DNA of 64,000 nucleotides. It comes from Caldiserica bacterium UBA4770. Lineage in GTDB: Bacteria; Caldisericota; Caldisericia; Caldisericales; Caldisericaceae. Where the stretch lies: contig DHHO01000002.1 in assembly GCA_002403335.1 (NCBI GenBank), positions 1 to 64,000 of the forward strand, written 5' to 3'. Position 1 is the stretch's first letter. Every line of letters starts with the position of its first letter. The notes beneath the pieces are model-generated. The model saw only the letters and a program-made list of their open reading frames with translations. It did not search any database and had not been told where the DNA came from. Both the position numbers and the translations under genes were made by a program. Shown in pieces: positions 8,228-17,240 of this stretch.

Positions 8228-8444
8228 ATGAAAGAAGATTTAAACATTGTCTTTGCAAATGAAATGGTCTGGGTTTTAGACCCCTGTTTCAAAACAATAC
8301 TCCTGTAATATCCTTGCAAGGTAGGATTTCAAACCCACTCCATTAAGAGTAGTACCAATGATTAAGGTGACACTTCTTGTTCCTGCAAGCGTTTTGAAGG
8401 AAATAAGCATTGAATTTTATGATGCTATCCATTCGCAATATTGA
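8228..8444 (+). pseudogene. Decayed gene of unknown family
   Basis: A TATAAT-like box, a GAGGAGG binding site and an ATG at 8228 look like a genuine gene start, but the frame (MKEDLNIVFANEMVWVLD) stops after 26 residues. A second open stretch at 8358-8444 (MIKVTLLVPASVLKEI) lies in another frame. I do not recognise the family. The surrounding 7892-8515 holds no intact gene. Confidence 0.3.
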
Positions 8445-8515
8445 GATATACTTTCATTTCATTCCTCACAAACTCCTTAGAAGAAAATTTTAAAAATATA
8501 AGAAAGGAGGTGGAT

Positions 8516-8728
8516 ATGCCTTTTATAACGATAGATGCAGGAAGGATGAGTAAAGACCAGAAGAAGGCCCTGATAAAGGAAATTACAAAACTGGCAAGTG
8601 AGATTCTTAATATTAAAGAGGAGGCCTTTTCGGTTCTCTTGAGGGAAAATGACCCCGACAATATAGGAACAGGGGGAAGGATGTTAAGCGAAGTTATTGG
8701 AAAGGAAAACCCAGGGGATAGCAAATAG
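8516..8728 (+). CDS. 4-oxalocrotonate tautomerase family protein
   Basis: A 70-residue protein of the tautomerase superfamily. After removal of Met the new N-terminus is Pro (MPFITIDAGRMSKDQKKAL), the catalytic general base of this family. The body has the single beta-alpha-beta unit with an FSVLLRENDPDNIGTGG block near residue 40, as in 4-oxalocrotonate tautomerases. I chose the ATG at 8516 over an earlier in-frame alternative because AAGAAAGGAGGTGGAT directly precedes it and the family requires Pro at position 2. It stands alone; the physiological substrate is unknown. Confidence 0.85.
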   Translation: MPFITIDAGRMSKDQKKALIKEITKLASEILNIKEEAFSVLLRENDPDNIGTGGRMLSEVIGKENPGDSK

Positions 8729-8924
8729 GTTTAAGAATATACACTGGCAAAGAATTGATAAATAATGTCCTGTTTATTATCCTCTAACTTTCTTCTGTAT
8801 TTATTGAGGGAAGAGCAGGTTTTGGTATCATTATTTGTATAAAACTTGTGTTTTTCTTAATTTGTCATCTCCAAAAATTAAGCTTAGAAAGAGAAAAGGA
8901 ACATATAAAGGAGAGGAAGCAAAT

Positions 8925-9500
8925 CTATTCTGATAAAAGGCTGATTAAATTATTGGTGTCGGTTATCCTTATGCCCATACTTCCCATATCGGTGAGATTT
9001 GCTCTTTGAATTTCAGAACTCTTCGAGGCAGTCCCATCCTCAACAACTATACACTCATAATCAAGGGAGATTGCATCAATTGCAGTTGCTCTTATGCAAT
9101 TCGGGGTTTGCACACCCGTGAGTATAAGAGTTCTGACATTCATTCTTCTCAATATAAGGTCAAGTTCTGTGTGGAAAAAAGATGAATACCTTTTTTTGAT
9201 AACTACAATTTCGTTGGATAGAGGTTTTAATTCTTCAATTATTTCGATACTTTTTGAGCCTTCGACAAGTAGATTATTTTCCTTGAGGAGATCTATCCTT
9301 TCTCTTTCAATATCAACACCATTCAATCTGTGTACTCTTTTAATGAAAATCCGTGGAAAATCTTTGCTCCTGAAAAATTGAAGTATTTTTTCTATATTTT
9401 CTACAATGGAAGGCCCATCATCAACAAAAAGAGGGGAAGATTTATCCAGAAATGCGTACTGCATATCAATGATGAGAAGGCAAAAATCTTTTATCTCCAT
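8925..9500 (-). CDS. Cysteine hydrolase, isochorismatase family
   Basis: A 191-residue alpha/beta hydrolase of the isochorismatase-like superfamily (nicotinamidases, biuret hydrolases and related amidases). The three catalytic positions are visible: Asp in LLIIDMQYAF (residue 12), Lys in VVIKKRYSSFF near residue 98, and Cys in LTGVQTPNCIRATA near residue 133. Length is normal. It is monocistronic; flanking 8729-8924 shows nothing. The upstream region holds a radical SAM pseudogene. Substrate is not predictable; nicotinamidase metal ligands are not evident, so a general amide hydrolase is the safe call. Confidence 0.85.
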   Translation of the reverse strand: MEIKDFCLLIIDMQYAFLDKSSPLFVDDGPSIVENIEKILQFFRSKDFPRIFIKRVHRLNGVDIERERIDLLKENNLLVEGSKSIEIIEELKPLSNEIVVIKKRYSSFFHTELDLILRRMNVRTLILTGVQTPNCIRATAIDAISLDYECIVVEDGTASKSSEIQRANLTDMGSMGIRITDTNNLISLLSE

Positions 9501-9625
9501 ATTTAATTATAAAGCAAAGTTTGGATAAAGAAAAGAATTTCTCCCTATTTTATTAGATTTAGCATATCTTTTCTCATTTTCTCGTCATTTAAGATAATCT
9601 CCTGAGGGAGGGTTCAATCCTTCAT

Positions 9626-9978
9626 TTAGGATTTTGAATCAGGTCCCGGTACTCTTATAAGTTTCTCAAATGTTGCCTTTAAGCCTACACTTCGTTAGGG
9701 TCTAAATCCATGGAAAGATTGTCATTCTCCTCAAAAGGAATTTTATGAATGCGAGTCTATAAAGCCTCATGAGGAAATCAGCCTTGTAGAAGTGGTTTGC
9801 TCTTAAAGAGTGGGAAAGGTTATAATGATGGCTTTGCATCTTAATAGATAGAGTGGCAAGTTCCTCGGGCTTGGGAGAAGCTCTTATAGAATTTCTTGAC
9901 CTTCTATTCACACAGTAAGGGCATTTCCTGTTACATTTATTGGTTTGAAGAATCTTTAAGAGGGAAAAGTATTTTCCT
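9626..9978 (-). pseudogene. Decayed radical SAM protein (putative DNA repair type, HhH C-terminus)
   Basis: On the minus strand the segment reads LLKILQTNKCNRKCPYCVNR, with the CX3CX2C iron-sulfur motif of radical SAM enzymes, followed by SPKPEELATLSIKMQSHHY. It then jumps to a C-terminal block HFYKADFLMRLYRLAF, shifts frame to IPFEENDNLSMDLDP, meets stops, and shifts again to EKLIRVPGPDSKS. These blocks, in this order, match what I know of the putative DNA modification/repair radical SAM family that ends in a helix-hairpin-helix. The middle of the gene (roughly 200 residues) is deleted and at least two frameshifts and several stops are present. The rest of 9501-10061 shows no gene. Confidence 0.7.
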
Positions 9979-10061
9979 CATGATAGAATTGATTTATATA
10001 GGCAGGGACGTAAATCTAAATTTTCACCTCTTTCAGAAGAATTCAGAAATCCCTCTATTTG

Positions 10062-11126
10062 TCATCTGTACTCCTTTGCCATCTCCTCCCCTCTATAAAC
10101 TCTTAATATACCCTTTGCAATAGCTTCCATTTCGTGTTCTCCTGGGAAAACAAGGATGGGGGCAATGAATGAAACATATCCTTTAATCCCTTCAACAAGC
10201 CTTTTTGAATATGCAAGACCACCCGTAAGTACAATTGCATTCACATCCCCTTTGAGTACTGCTGCCTGCTTTCCGATTTCCTTTGCAATCTGATAAATCA
10301 TTGCATTATAGATAAGTTTTGCATATTCATTTCCTTCATCAATCTTCTTTTCTACTTCAATAAGTGAGTTTGTACCAAGGTGGGATACAAGGCCTCCACA
10401 ACCTGAAAGTAATTTCAGAATTTCCTCCTTTGTATACTTTCCTGAAAAGCACATATTGACAAGAGCAATGTTTGGAATGTCCCCGCTTCTCTCGGGAGAA
10501 AAGGGCCCATCACCATTAAGACAATTATTTTCGTCGATCATTTTTCCTCTTCTATGAGCTGAAACAGATATCCCTCCTCCGAGATGGGAAACTATAAAAT
10601 TACATTCCTCGTACTTTTTACCCAGTGATTTTGCAGCCTCTCTTGCCGCTGCCTTTTGATTGAGCGGATGATCCTTTGCCTCTCTCTCTATTCCTTTTAT
10701 TCCGCATATCTTTGCAATGGGTTCCATTTCATCAACGATAACAGGGTCAACTGTATAGGCAGGTATGTTTAGCCCTTTTGCAAGTTCATATGCAAGCGGT
10801 GCACCCAGGTTTGAGGCGTGAGCTCCGAATCTCAAGCTTAAAAGATCCTCTACCATTTCCTCATTTACAATATATGTACCGGATTCCAGTGGGTGTGTAT
10901 TGCCACCTCTTGCACCAATTGCATCAAAATTACTTATACTAAAACCTGCTTCCTTAAGAGTTTTAAGCAAAACTTCTTTTCTAAATTCAAGCTGGTCAGA
11001 AATCTTTTCAAAAGGAGCCATTTCTTCCTTTGTATGTGTTATGTTTCTTGAAAATACCTCTTCTTCATCCTCAAAGATTGAAATCTTTGTTGAGGTAGAA
11101 CCTGGGTTTATAACAAGTATTCTCAT
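10062..11126 (-). CDS. buk: Butyrate kinase
   Basis: A 354-residue acetokinase-family (ASKHA fold) enzyme that converts butyryl phosphate (or branched-chain acyl phosphate) plus ADP to the acid plus ATP. The start MRILVINPGSTSTKISIFEDEE carries the phosphate-1 loop NPGSTSTK. Further marks are FIVSHLGGGISVSAHRRG near residue 181 and VLTGGLAYSKRLVE near residue 300. It overlaps the phosphate acyltransferase gene by 4 bp and is translated with it. In anaerobes the pair gives substrate-level ATP from butyryl-CoA or from branched-chain acyl-CoA produced by oxoacid dehydrogenases. Confidence 0.95.
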   Translation of the reverse strand: MRILVINPGSTSTKISIFEDEEEVFSRNITHTKEEMAPFEKISDQLEFRKEVLLKTLKEAGFSISNFDAIGARGGNTHPLESGTYIVNEEMVEDLLSLRFGAHASNLGAPLAYELAKGLNIPAYTVDPVIVDEMEPIAKICGIKGIEREAKDHPLNQKAAAREAAKSLGKKYEECNFIVSHLGGGISVSAHRRGKMIDENNCLNGDGPFSPERSGDIPNIALVNMCFSGKYTKEEILKLLSGCGGLVSHLGTNSLIEVEKKIDEGNEYAKLIYNAMIYQIAKEIGKQAAVLKGDVNAIVLTGGLAYSKRLVEGIKGYVSFIAPILVFPGEHEMEAIAKGILRVYRGEEMAKEYR

Positions 11127-12037
11127 AAAGCCTCCTGCAAGGAAAGTAGAACTCCAAAAACTATTGAATAAAGTTTCGTTTCAGTGGAATCTCCCCTTGA
11201 TGTGAGCACACAGGGAGCAATTGTTCCAGCAAGTACCCCACAACTAATTGTGTTGCAAAGGTGTTTTAATGTCTTAACTACAGTATTACCTGTTTCAATA
11301 TCAGGAAAAATCAGGATGTCTGCATCTCCTGTAATAGTATACCCCACTCTTTCTGTCACTCTTGAATCTTTTGATATAGAACAGCCCAGAGATAGAGGCC
11401 CATCTATAATACAATCTCTGATTTGTCCTCTTTCGTTCATCTTAGAAAGGATTGCTCCATCAACCATTGCCTTTGTAAGCGAAGATGCCTTTTCACAAGC
11501 AGCCACAATAGAGACTCTGGGGATGGGAACACCGAGTTGATTTGCTATAGCAACACAATACTTGATCTCACAAATTTTTTCATCGAGTGTGGGGAAAGGA
11601 ATCACGGCAACGTCTGAAGCAATGAGAAGTTTATGATATTTAGGTATATCAAGAACAATTGCATGAGAGAGGAGATTCCCTTCGGGTACAAGGCCAGATG
11701 TTTTATTAAGGATCCCTCTGAGGTACTCTGCAGAGCTGCAGCTTCCCTTTACAAGCACGTCAGCTTTTCCGTCCCTTACTGCTTTTACTGCAAGCGCAAC
11801 AGCATCTTCTTCACTTGAAGCCTCTATAATTTTAAATCGAGAGGTATCAATATTATACTTATCACTTATATCATTAACTCTGTCTCTTCTTGCAAAGTTT
11901 ATTACATTAAATAGGTCCTGAGACGAACCTCTTTCAAGGGCTTCAAGTATGTGATGGTCTTCTCCGAGTGCAACAGCCACTATTTTATCTTTTCCCCTAA
12001 CAAAGCTGCAGAAATCTTCGATATGTCTCAAAGGCAT
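11123..12037 (-). CDS. ptb: Phosphate butyryltransferase
   Basis: A 304-residue member of the phosphate acetyl/butyryltransferase family, which transfers the acyl group from butyryl-CoA to phosphate. Visible family blocks are VLVKGSCSSAEYLRGILNK near residue 106, LLSHAIVLDIPKYHKLLIAS near 136 and DILIFPDIETGNTVVKTL near 242, typical of the C-terminal active-site region. Length is usual for Ptb and shorter than Pta. AGGAGGTTT precedes the ATG. It forms a coupled pair with butyrate kinase; the E1 genes at the window start could supply branched acyl-CoAs, but butyryl-CoA synthesis genes are not in this window. Confidence 0.92.
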   Translation of the reverse strand: MPLRHIEDFCSFVRGKDKIVAVALGEDHHILEALERGSSQDLFNVINFARRDRVNDISDKYNIDTSRFKIIEASSEEDAVALAVKAVRDGKADVLVKGSCSSAEYLRGILNKTSGLVPEGNLLSHAIVLDIPKYHKLLIASDVAVIPFPTLDEKICEIKYCVAIANQLGVPIPRVSIVAACEKASSLTKAMVDGAILSKMNERGQIRDCIIDGPLSLGCSISKDSRVTERVGYTITGDADILIFPDIETGNTVVKTLKHLCNTISCGVLAGTIAPCVLTSRGDSTETKLYSIVFGVLLSLQEAL

Positions 12038-12087
12038 TTAAACCTCCTTCATTTATTCTATCAAAAAACGAAAAAATTATATAAAGT

Positions 12088-12116
12088 TTGGATTTTAATT
12101 TATATTTTGTTATCAT
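12088..12116 (+). promoter_or_regulatory. Promoter of the aminotransferase gene
   Basis: TTGGAT (12088-12093), 17-bp spacer, TATCAT (12111-12116), 27 bp before the ATG, in the divergent gap between ptb and the aminotransferase gene. Confidence 0.5.
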
Positions 12117-12142
12117 AGTTTGTAGAGAAAGAGAGGTGTGTT

Positions 12143-13450
12143 ATGGGCAGTATATTGATCAAGACATCGGTTCCGGGACCAAAGAGTCTCGAAATAGCGA
12201 AGGTACGAGAAAATTATGTAGCTTCAACGCTTGAATCCCTGGCTCCTTTCTATATTAAAGATGGTAAAGGAGCAGTAGTAGAGGATTACGACGGAAACAG
12301 ATTTCTCGATTTTACCGGTGGATGGGGGTGTCTCATTGTTGGTTATTCTCCGAAGAGAGTTGTTGATGCAATAAAAGAGCAGTCAGAGCATTATATCCAT
12401 ACAGATTTTACCTCTATTCCATATGAACCCTACGTGAAGCTTGCACAGATGATTGCAGAAAGAGCACCAGGAGACTTTAAAAAGAGTGTCGCATTCTTCA
12501 ATAGTGGAGCAGAAGCTGTTGAAAATGCGGTGAAGATTGCACGGGGTTATACACGGAGAAAAGGGATTGTCGTTTTTGACAGAGCGTTTCATGGAAGAAC
12601 GCTTCTTACAATGACAATGACGCATAGGGCAATACCTTATAAATATGCATTTGGGCCATTTGCATCAGATATTTACAGGCTTCCGTACCCAAATCCACAC
12701 AGAAATAAGTTTACTCCGCGTGATTTTGAGAGACTACTACTTGATTCAGTATATCCAGAAGATGTGGCTGCGATTGTCATTGAACCCATTCAGGGAGAGG
12801 GTGGCTTTAACCTACCACCACAGGGATTTCTTGAAGAAATAAGGAACATTACAGAGAAGTATGGCATACTCTTTGTTGCAGACGAAGTTCAGAGTGGGTA
12901 TGGAAGAACAGGAAAGTTTTTCGCAATTGAGAATTGGGGTATTGCCCCTGACCTTATTGCACTCGGCAAATCAATAGCAGCAGGATTGCCCCTCTCTGCA
13001 GTTGTGGGCAATAAGAAATTCTTTGATGCACTTCCAAAGGGCTCTTTAGGTAGCACTTTTGGAGGCAACCCTGTTGCATGTCGAGCTGGTATAGAGGTAA
13101 TTAATATAATTGAGGAGGAGCATCTGCTTGAAAAAGCAACATACATTGGAAAGATTATTAAAAAGAGATTTGATGATATGCAGAAAAAGTATCCTGTAAT
13201 TAAAGAAATAAGAGGATTAGGAGCAATGTGCGCCCTTGAATTCATAAAGGATGGAGATAGATGGGAACCGGATCCCGAAACTTGTGGGAAGGTTATTCAG
13301 GATGCATTGAAAAATGGAGTATTGCTTGCAGGAGCTGGCCTTCATAAGAATATTATTAGATTACTCATCCCTCTTGTGATAACTGATGAGGAATTAAATG
13401 AAGGGCTTGATGTACTTGACAGGTCAATAGGAGATGTAACAAAACAGTAA
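12143..13450 (+). CDS. Class III aminotransferase (4-aminobutyrate/acetylornithine type)
   Basis: A 435-residue fold-type I PLP enzyme. The PLP Asp sits in FVADEVQSGYGRTG near residue 250 and the Schiff-base Lys in LIALGKSIAAGLPLSAV near residue 277; other blocks are FFNSGAEAVENAVKIAR and FDRAFHGRTLLTMT. Such enzymes transfer amino groups from omega-amino acids (4-aminobutyrate, ornithine derivatives, beta-alanine) or, in some anaerobes, act as racemases. The binding site GAGAGGTG is present. It has its own promoter and the next gene follows after 46 bp. No arginine or GABA pathway genes neighbour it, so the substrate is open. Confidence 0.88.
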   Translation: MGSILIKTSVPGPKSLEIAKVRENYVASTLESLAPFYIKDGKGAVVEDYDGNRFLDFTGGWGCLIVGYSPKRVVDAIKEQSEHYIHTDFTSIPYEPYVKLAQMIAERAPGDFKKSVAFFNSGAEAVENAVKIARGYTRRKGIVVFDRAFHGRTLLTMTMTHRAIPYKYAFGPFASDIYRLPYPNPHRNKFTPRDFERLLLDSVYPEDVAAIVIEPIQGEGGFNLPPQGFLEEIRNITEKYGILFVADEVQSGYGRTGKFFAIENWGIAPDLIALGKSIAAGLPLSAVVGNKKFFDALPKGSLGSTFGGNPVACRAGIEVINIIEEEHLLEKATYIGKIIKKRFDDMQKKYPVIKEIRGLGAMCALEFIKDGDRWEPDPETCGKVIQDALKNGVLLAGAGLHKNIIRLLIPLVITDEELNEGLDVLDRSIGDVTKQ

Positions 13451-13496
13451 AAATAGATAGGTAAGAGTCCCTGCCTAAAAATACCTTTGAATAAAT

Positions 13497-14060
13497 ATGA
13501 AGACGATATTTATTATTCTTTCTGTGATATTTTTATTATTAGTTGTTGGACTTCAGGGTTGTGCTCCACAGGATGGCATCCCAAAGGAGAGTTCCCATTT
13601 TAAAATCTGGCTGTACCTATTCTTCGTCACCTTTCTTCCTGCTGTGGAACTCAGAGGGGCAATTCCCCTTGGAATACTTTATTACAAACTTCCAGTTTTT
13701 ACTACTTTTGTTACGATTACGATTGCAAATATCCTGATAACACTTTTTGTTTTTGCAATATGGGACCTACTTCTTCTTGTTGCAAAAAGAGTAAAGCCTC
13801 TTGATATTTTTCTGAATAAATACCTCGCCAACCTTCGGAAGAGAGCTAAACCTTCAATTGATAAATATGGATTCTGGGGATTGCTTGTTTTCGTTGCAAT
13901 ACCTCTCCCCGGTACAGGCGCTTACACTGGTTCCTTCGCTGCGGAGATACTTGGTATAGAAAAGGGAAAAGCATTCCTTGCAATTTCGCTCGGTGTCATT
14001 TTTGCTGGTATTATCATTACTCTTGCAACAATGGGCTTTATACCTCTTACAGTTAAATAG
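13497..14060 (+). CDS. Small multidrug export family membrane protein (COG2426/PF06695-like)
   Basis: A 187-residue integral membrane protein. The hallmark FLPAVELRGAIPLGILYY near residues 45-62 is the signature of the small multidrug export family. About four hydrophobic helices are visible: an N-terminal segment (FIILSVIFLLLVVGLQ), one over the signature, one near 75-98 (ITIANILITLFVFAIW) and two in the C-terminal part (LLVFVAIPLPGTGAYTG and FLAISLGVIFAGIIITLAT). LQGC near residue 22 resembles a lipobox but may be coincidental. The transported substrate is not established for the family. Confidence 0.8.
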   Translation: MKTIFIILSVIFLLLVVGLQGCAPQDGIPKESSHFKIWLYLFFVTFLPAVELRGAIPLGILYYKLPVFTTFVTITIANILITLFVFAIWDLLLLVAKRVKPLDIFLNKYLANLRKRAKPSIDKYGFWGLLVFVAIPLPGTGAYTGSFAAEILGIEKGKAFLAISLGVIFAGIIITLATMGFIPLTVK

Positions 14061-14062
14061 TA

Positions 14063-14719
14063 TTAGGGCTCTTCGTGATGGTGTTTTATAACCTTGCTTT
14101 GAACGATATAAATTACGTACTCTCCAATGTTTGTTGCTTGATCTGCTATCCTTTCAAGATTTTCTGATACCCTTATAATAAGCACAGATCTGTTTATTGT
14201 AGCTGGATCACTCAACATAAATGTAATTAGTTCTCTTATAATTTGTTCATTAAGAGAATCAACGAGGTCGTCTCTTTTAATGAGGTCTTTTGCAAGTTCT
14301 ACATCCTCTGAGATAAATGCGGTAATTGCATCGTCAAGCATTTTTGTGGAAATATCAGCCATTCTGGGAATATCAATATACGGCTTTACGTCAGGTTGAG
14401 GAATGAGTTGAAGAGCAAACTCTGCAATGTTTACCGAATGGTCCCCAACCCTTTCGATGTCCTTCACCATCTTTACAATCATAGAAACAGTTCTCAGATC
14501 TCGTGCCTCAGGATGATATAGGGCAAGGACATTAATTGTTTCTTCATCAATTTCTATTTCAAGATTGTTTACCTGTGGTTCAAGTTCATCCAGTACTTTC
14601 TTTGCATATTCTTCTTTCTTTTCTGTGAGGGATTTAATGGAAAACCTTACCATATCTTCAGCAATATTTGCCATTTTTATCATCTTTTCGCGTATCACTA
14701 ACATGTTATCTTCTAACAT
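14063..14719 (-). CDS. phoU: Phosphate signalling protein PhoU
   Basis: A 218-residue two-repeat PhoU protein. Each three-helix repeat carries an acidic E/DxxxD-type metal signature; the KDIERVGDHSVNIAEFA block near residue 87 and ENLERIADQATNIGEYVIY near 187 are the two copies. PhoU binds PstB and the histidine kinase and shuts phosphate signalling down when phosphate is ample. It is the last gene of the pho-pst cluster, 46 bp after pstB, with GAGAGGTG before the ATG. Confidence 0.95.
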   Translation of the reverse strand: MLEDNMLVIREKMIKMANIAEDMVRFSIKSLTEKKEEYAKKVLDELEPQVNNLEIEIDEETINVLALYHPEARDLRTVSMIVKMVKDIERVGDHSVNIAEFALQLIPQPDVKPYIDIPRMADISTKMLDDAITAFISEDVELAKDLIKRDDLVDSLNEQIIRELITFMLSDPATINRSVLIIRVSENLERIADQATNIGEYVIYIVQSKVIKHHHEEP

Positions 14720-14765
14720 TTATCACCTCTCAAATAATTGATTTTACAATAACTATACTCATTTA

Positions 14766-15518
14766 TTAACTGAACCTTCCGCTGATATATTCCTCTGTTC
14801 TCTTATTCTTTGGCATTGTAAAGATCTTCTCAGTATGGTCAAACTCAATAAGTTCCCCAAGGTATAAGAATGCAGTATATGCAGAAATTCTTGCGGCTTG
14901 CTGGATGTTGTGAGTGACAATAATGATTGTGTAGTCCTGTTGTAATTTTGCTATAAGTCTCTCAAGATGGGTAGTTGCAATAGGGTCAAGGGCAGAGGCG
15001 GGTTCATCCATTAGAATTACCTCAGGCTTGATTGCAATGGCTCTTGCGATGCACAATCTCTGCTGTTGCCCACCCGAAAGTGAAAAGGCACTCTCAAAGA
15101 GCTTATCCTTTACTTCATCCCAGAGGTTTGCATCTCTCAATGCCTTTTCAACCGTCTCACTTATGGTTTTCTTATCCTTAGTACCATGAATCCTTAGTCC
15201 ATATGCAATGTTTTCATAGATGGATTTGGGAAATGGATTTGGCTTCTGAAATACCATTCCTACCATTTTTCTCAGCTCGAATACATTAACATCAGGGTCG
15301 TATATATTTTTTCCATCAATGAAAATCTCCCCTTCTACCTTTGCTTCTGGTATCAGATCATTCATTCTGTTTATGCACCTTAAAAGGGTGGATTTACCAC
15401 ATCCGGAAGGACCGATGATGGATGTTACATTTTTTTCAGGTATCTCGAGAGAAATATCTTTAAGGGCCTGCGTCTTTCCAAACCAAACTTTTATATCTTT
15501 AATAATAATTTTTACCAT
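14766..15518 (-). CDS. pstB: Phosphate ABC transporter ATP-binding protein PstB
   Basis: A 250-residue ABC ATPase of the phosphate importer. Walker A is GPSGCGKST near residue 37, the Q-loop lies in [20 protein letters not shown], the signature is LSGGQQQR near 147, Walker [13 protein letters not shown] near 167 and the H-loop [13 protein letters not shown] near 198. The FPKSIYENI block is typical of PstB. It overlaps the pstA stop by 7 bp. Confidence 0.97.
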   Translation of the reverse strand: MVKIIIKDIKVWFGKTQALKDISLEIPEKNVTSIIGPSGCGKSTLLRCINRMNDLIPEAKVEGEIFIDGKNIYDPDVNVFELRKMVGMVFQKPNPFPKSIYENIAYGLRIHGTKDKKTISETVEKALRDANLWDEVKDKLFESAFSLSGGQQQRLCIARAIAIKPEVILMDEPASALDPIATTHLERLIAKLQQDYTIIIVTHNIQQAARISAYTAFLYLGELIEFDHTEKIFTMPKNKRTEEYISGRFS

Positions 15519-16363
15519 CTCTTTTTGCTCCTGAACCTCATCCTTATTATAATACCTGAGAGACTGAATAATATAACTATTATAAGTAAAACAACGCTTG
15601 CTCCATAGGCAATGGGAACCTGTTTTTCTGGAAATGTGCCTTCGGTAATAAGGCCGTAGATGATATACGGAAGTGCCATAACCTTATCGAAAATGCTGTC
15701 AGGCAACCCTCTTGTGTAGAAGGTTGCTGCAGTAAATAGGATTGGTGCAGCCTCTCCTGCTGCTCTTCCAATGCTTATAATTACTCCTGTAAGGATCCCC
15801 GGTATTGCCGTCTTAAATACGATGTTTCCAACTGTTTGCCATTTTGTTGCACCTACACCATAAGATGCCTCTCTGAAACTCTCTGGGACACTTTTTAATG
15901 CCTCGACTGTTGATTGAATGATTGTAGGAAGAACCAGGATTCCAAGGGTGAGCCCTCCCGAAAGGATTGAAACGCCAAAATGCATTCTCTTTACAAATAT
16001 TGCAAGCCCGAAAAGGCCAAAAATAATGGAGGGAACTCCTGCAAGGACATTTATGGCAATCCTTAAGGCTCGGGTTGCCCGATTCTCCCTTGCATATTCA
16101 GCAATATAAATACCCGCAAGGATTCCTACCGGGACTGAAAGTATAACTGTTGCAATAATGAGATAAACAGTTCCAACAATGGAAGGCAATATACCTCCTT
16201 CTGTAAAGCTGTTCTTTGGAGGTTGTGTCAGAAACTCCCAGTTTATGACCCCGAAGCCTTTATAAAATATGTACCCAAGGATTACCATAAGAAAAACAAC
16301 GGATGAGAAGGAGAGGATCCTTATTATAGTAAACACAATTCTTTCTTTTACAACTTTTTCCAT
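15512..16363 (-). CDS. pstA: Phosphate ABC transporter permease PstA
   Basis: A 283-residue permease with about six membrane helices and the cytoplasmic coupling loop ([17 protein letters not shown] near residue 182) that contacts PstB. The PstA marks [14 protein letters not shown] and [18 protein letters not shown] are visible. It starts directly after pstC with no gap. Confidence 0.95.
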   Translation of the reverse strand: MEKVVKERIVFTIIRILSFSSVVFLMVILGYIFYKGFGVINWEFLTQPPKNSFTEGGILPSIVGTVYLIIATVILSVPVGILAGIYIAEYARENRATRALRIAINVLAGVPSIIFGLFGLAIFVKRMHFGVSILSGGLTLGILVLPTIIQSTVEALKSVPESFREASYGVGATKWQTVGNIVFKTAIPGILTGVIISIGRAAGEAAPILFTAATFYTRGLPDSIFDKVMALPYIIYGLITEGTFPEKQVPIAYGASVVLLIIVILFSLSGIIIRMRFRSKKRW

Positions 16364-17236
16364 TTAGCTACCTTTGAAGGTGAACTTGTTTCTAAAATAT
16401 TCAGCTATAAGATTGAAAAATAGAATAAAGACAAGAAGAAGAATTGCAAGCGAAAATAGTGCTCTGTAATGTAAACCGCCAACGGGGGCCTCAGCCATCT
16501 CTGCTGCAATTGCAGCAGGTAAAGGTCTCATCGGGTCAAATAAAGAAGTGGGGATAGCAATAGCTCCACCTGCAACCATAAGGACAGCCATAGTTTCTCC
16601 TATGGCCCTTCCAAAACCCAGGGATATAGCAGTAAATATACCAGGAAGTGCTGCAGGTATTACGATGTGAAATATGGTTTCCAATCTTGAAGCACCAAGT
16701 CCATAGGATGCCTGTTCAAGATCAACTGGAACAGAGGAAATTGCATCCTCTGCGATACTTGTAATAGTAGGAATAGCCATAAATGCAAGTATAATACTTG
16801 CATTGAATCCGTTTAAACCGAAGGGAAGATTGAAAAGATCCTTAATAAGAGGGGAAAGAAAAACGACACCAAAGAAACCGTAAACAACAGATGGTATACT
16901 TGAAAGAAGTTCTACAATAGGCTTTAGAAATTCCCTTATAAACCCTCCAGATAATTTTGAGAGGTAAATTGAGGTAGCAACTCCTATGGGGACTGCAATA
17001 ATCATCGAAAAAATGGTTACAAACAGGGAAGCAACTATAAGTGGAAAAGCGCCAAAGATGGGAGGATTATAAGTCGGCCGCCATTCCCTTCCGGTTAGAA
17101 ACTCCAGGAAGGGAATGGTTTTAAAAAGAGGTAGAGCTTCTGTGAATATAGTTATAATAATTCCAAGAAGAGCTATCAGAGCAATGTATGCAAATACAGG
17201 TAGAAAGTATTCAATGATAGCCCTCTTTTTTTTCAT
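16364..17236 (-). CDS. pstC: Phosphate ABC transporter permease PstC
   Basis: A 290-residue permease, partner of PstA in the phosphate channel. Family marks include FLTGREWRPTYNPPIFGAFP near residue 44, ELLSSIPSVVYGFFGVV near 108 and the coupling loop LEQASYGLGASRLETI near 173. Around six hydrophobic helices can be counted. It begins 4 bp after the pstS stop. Confidence 0.95.
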   Translation of the reverse strand: MKKKRAIIEYFLPVFAYIALIALLGIIITIFTEALPLFKTIPFLEFLTGREWRPTYNPPIFGAFPLIVASLFVTIFSMIIAVPIGVATSIYLSKLSGGFIREFLKPIVELLSSIPSVVYGFFGVVFLSPLIKDLFNLPFGLNGFNASIILAFMAIPTITSIAEDAISSVPVDLEQASYGLGASRLETIFHIVIPAALPGIFTAISLGFGRAIGETMAVLMVAGGAIAIPTSLFDPMRPLPAAIAAEMAEAPVGGLHYRALFSLAILLLVFILFFNLIAEYFRNKFTFKGS

Positions 17237-17240
17237 ATGT

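Noticed and set aside
9896..10123. Plus-strand open frame of 75 codons
   Set aside because: It overlaps the radical SAM pseudogene and the butyrate kinase 3' end in antisense, with no binding site.
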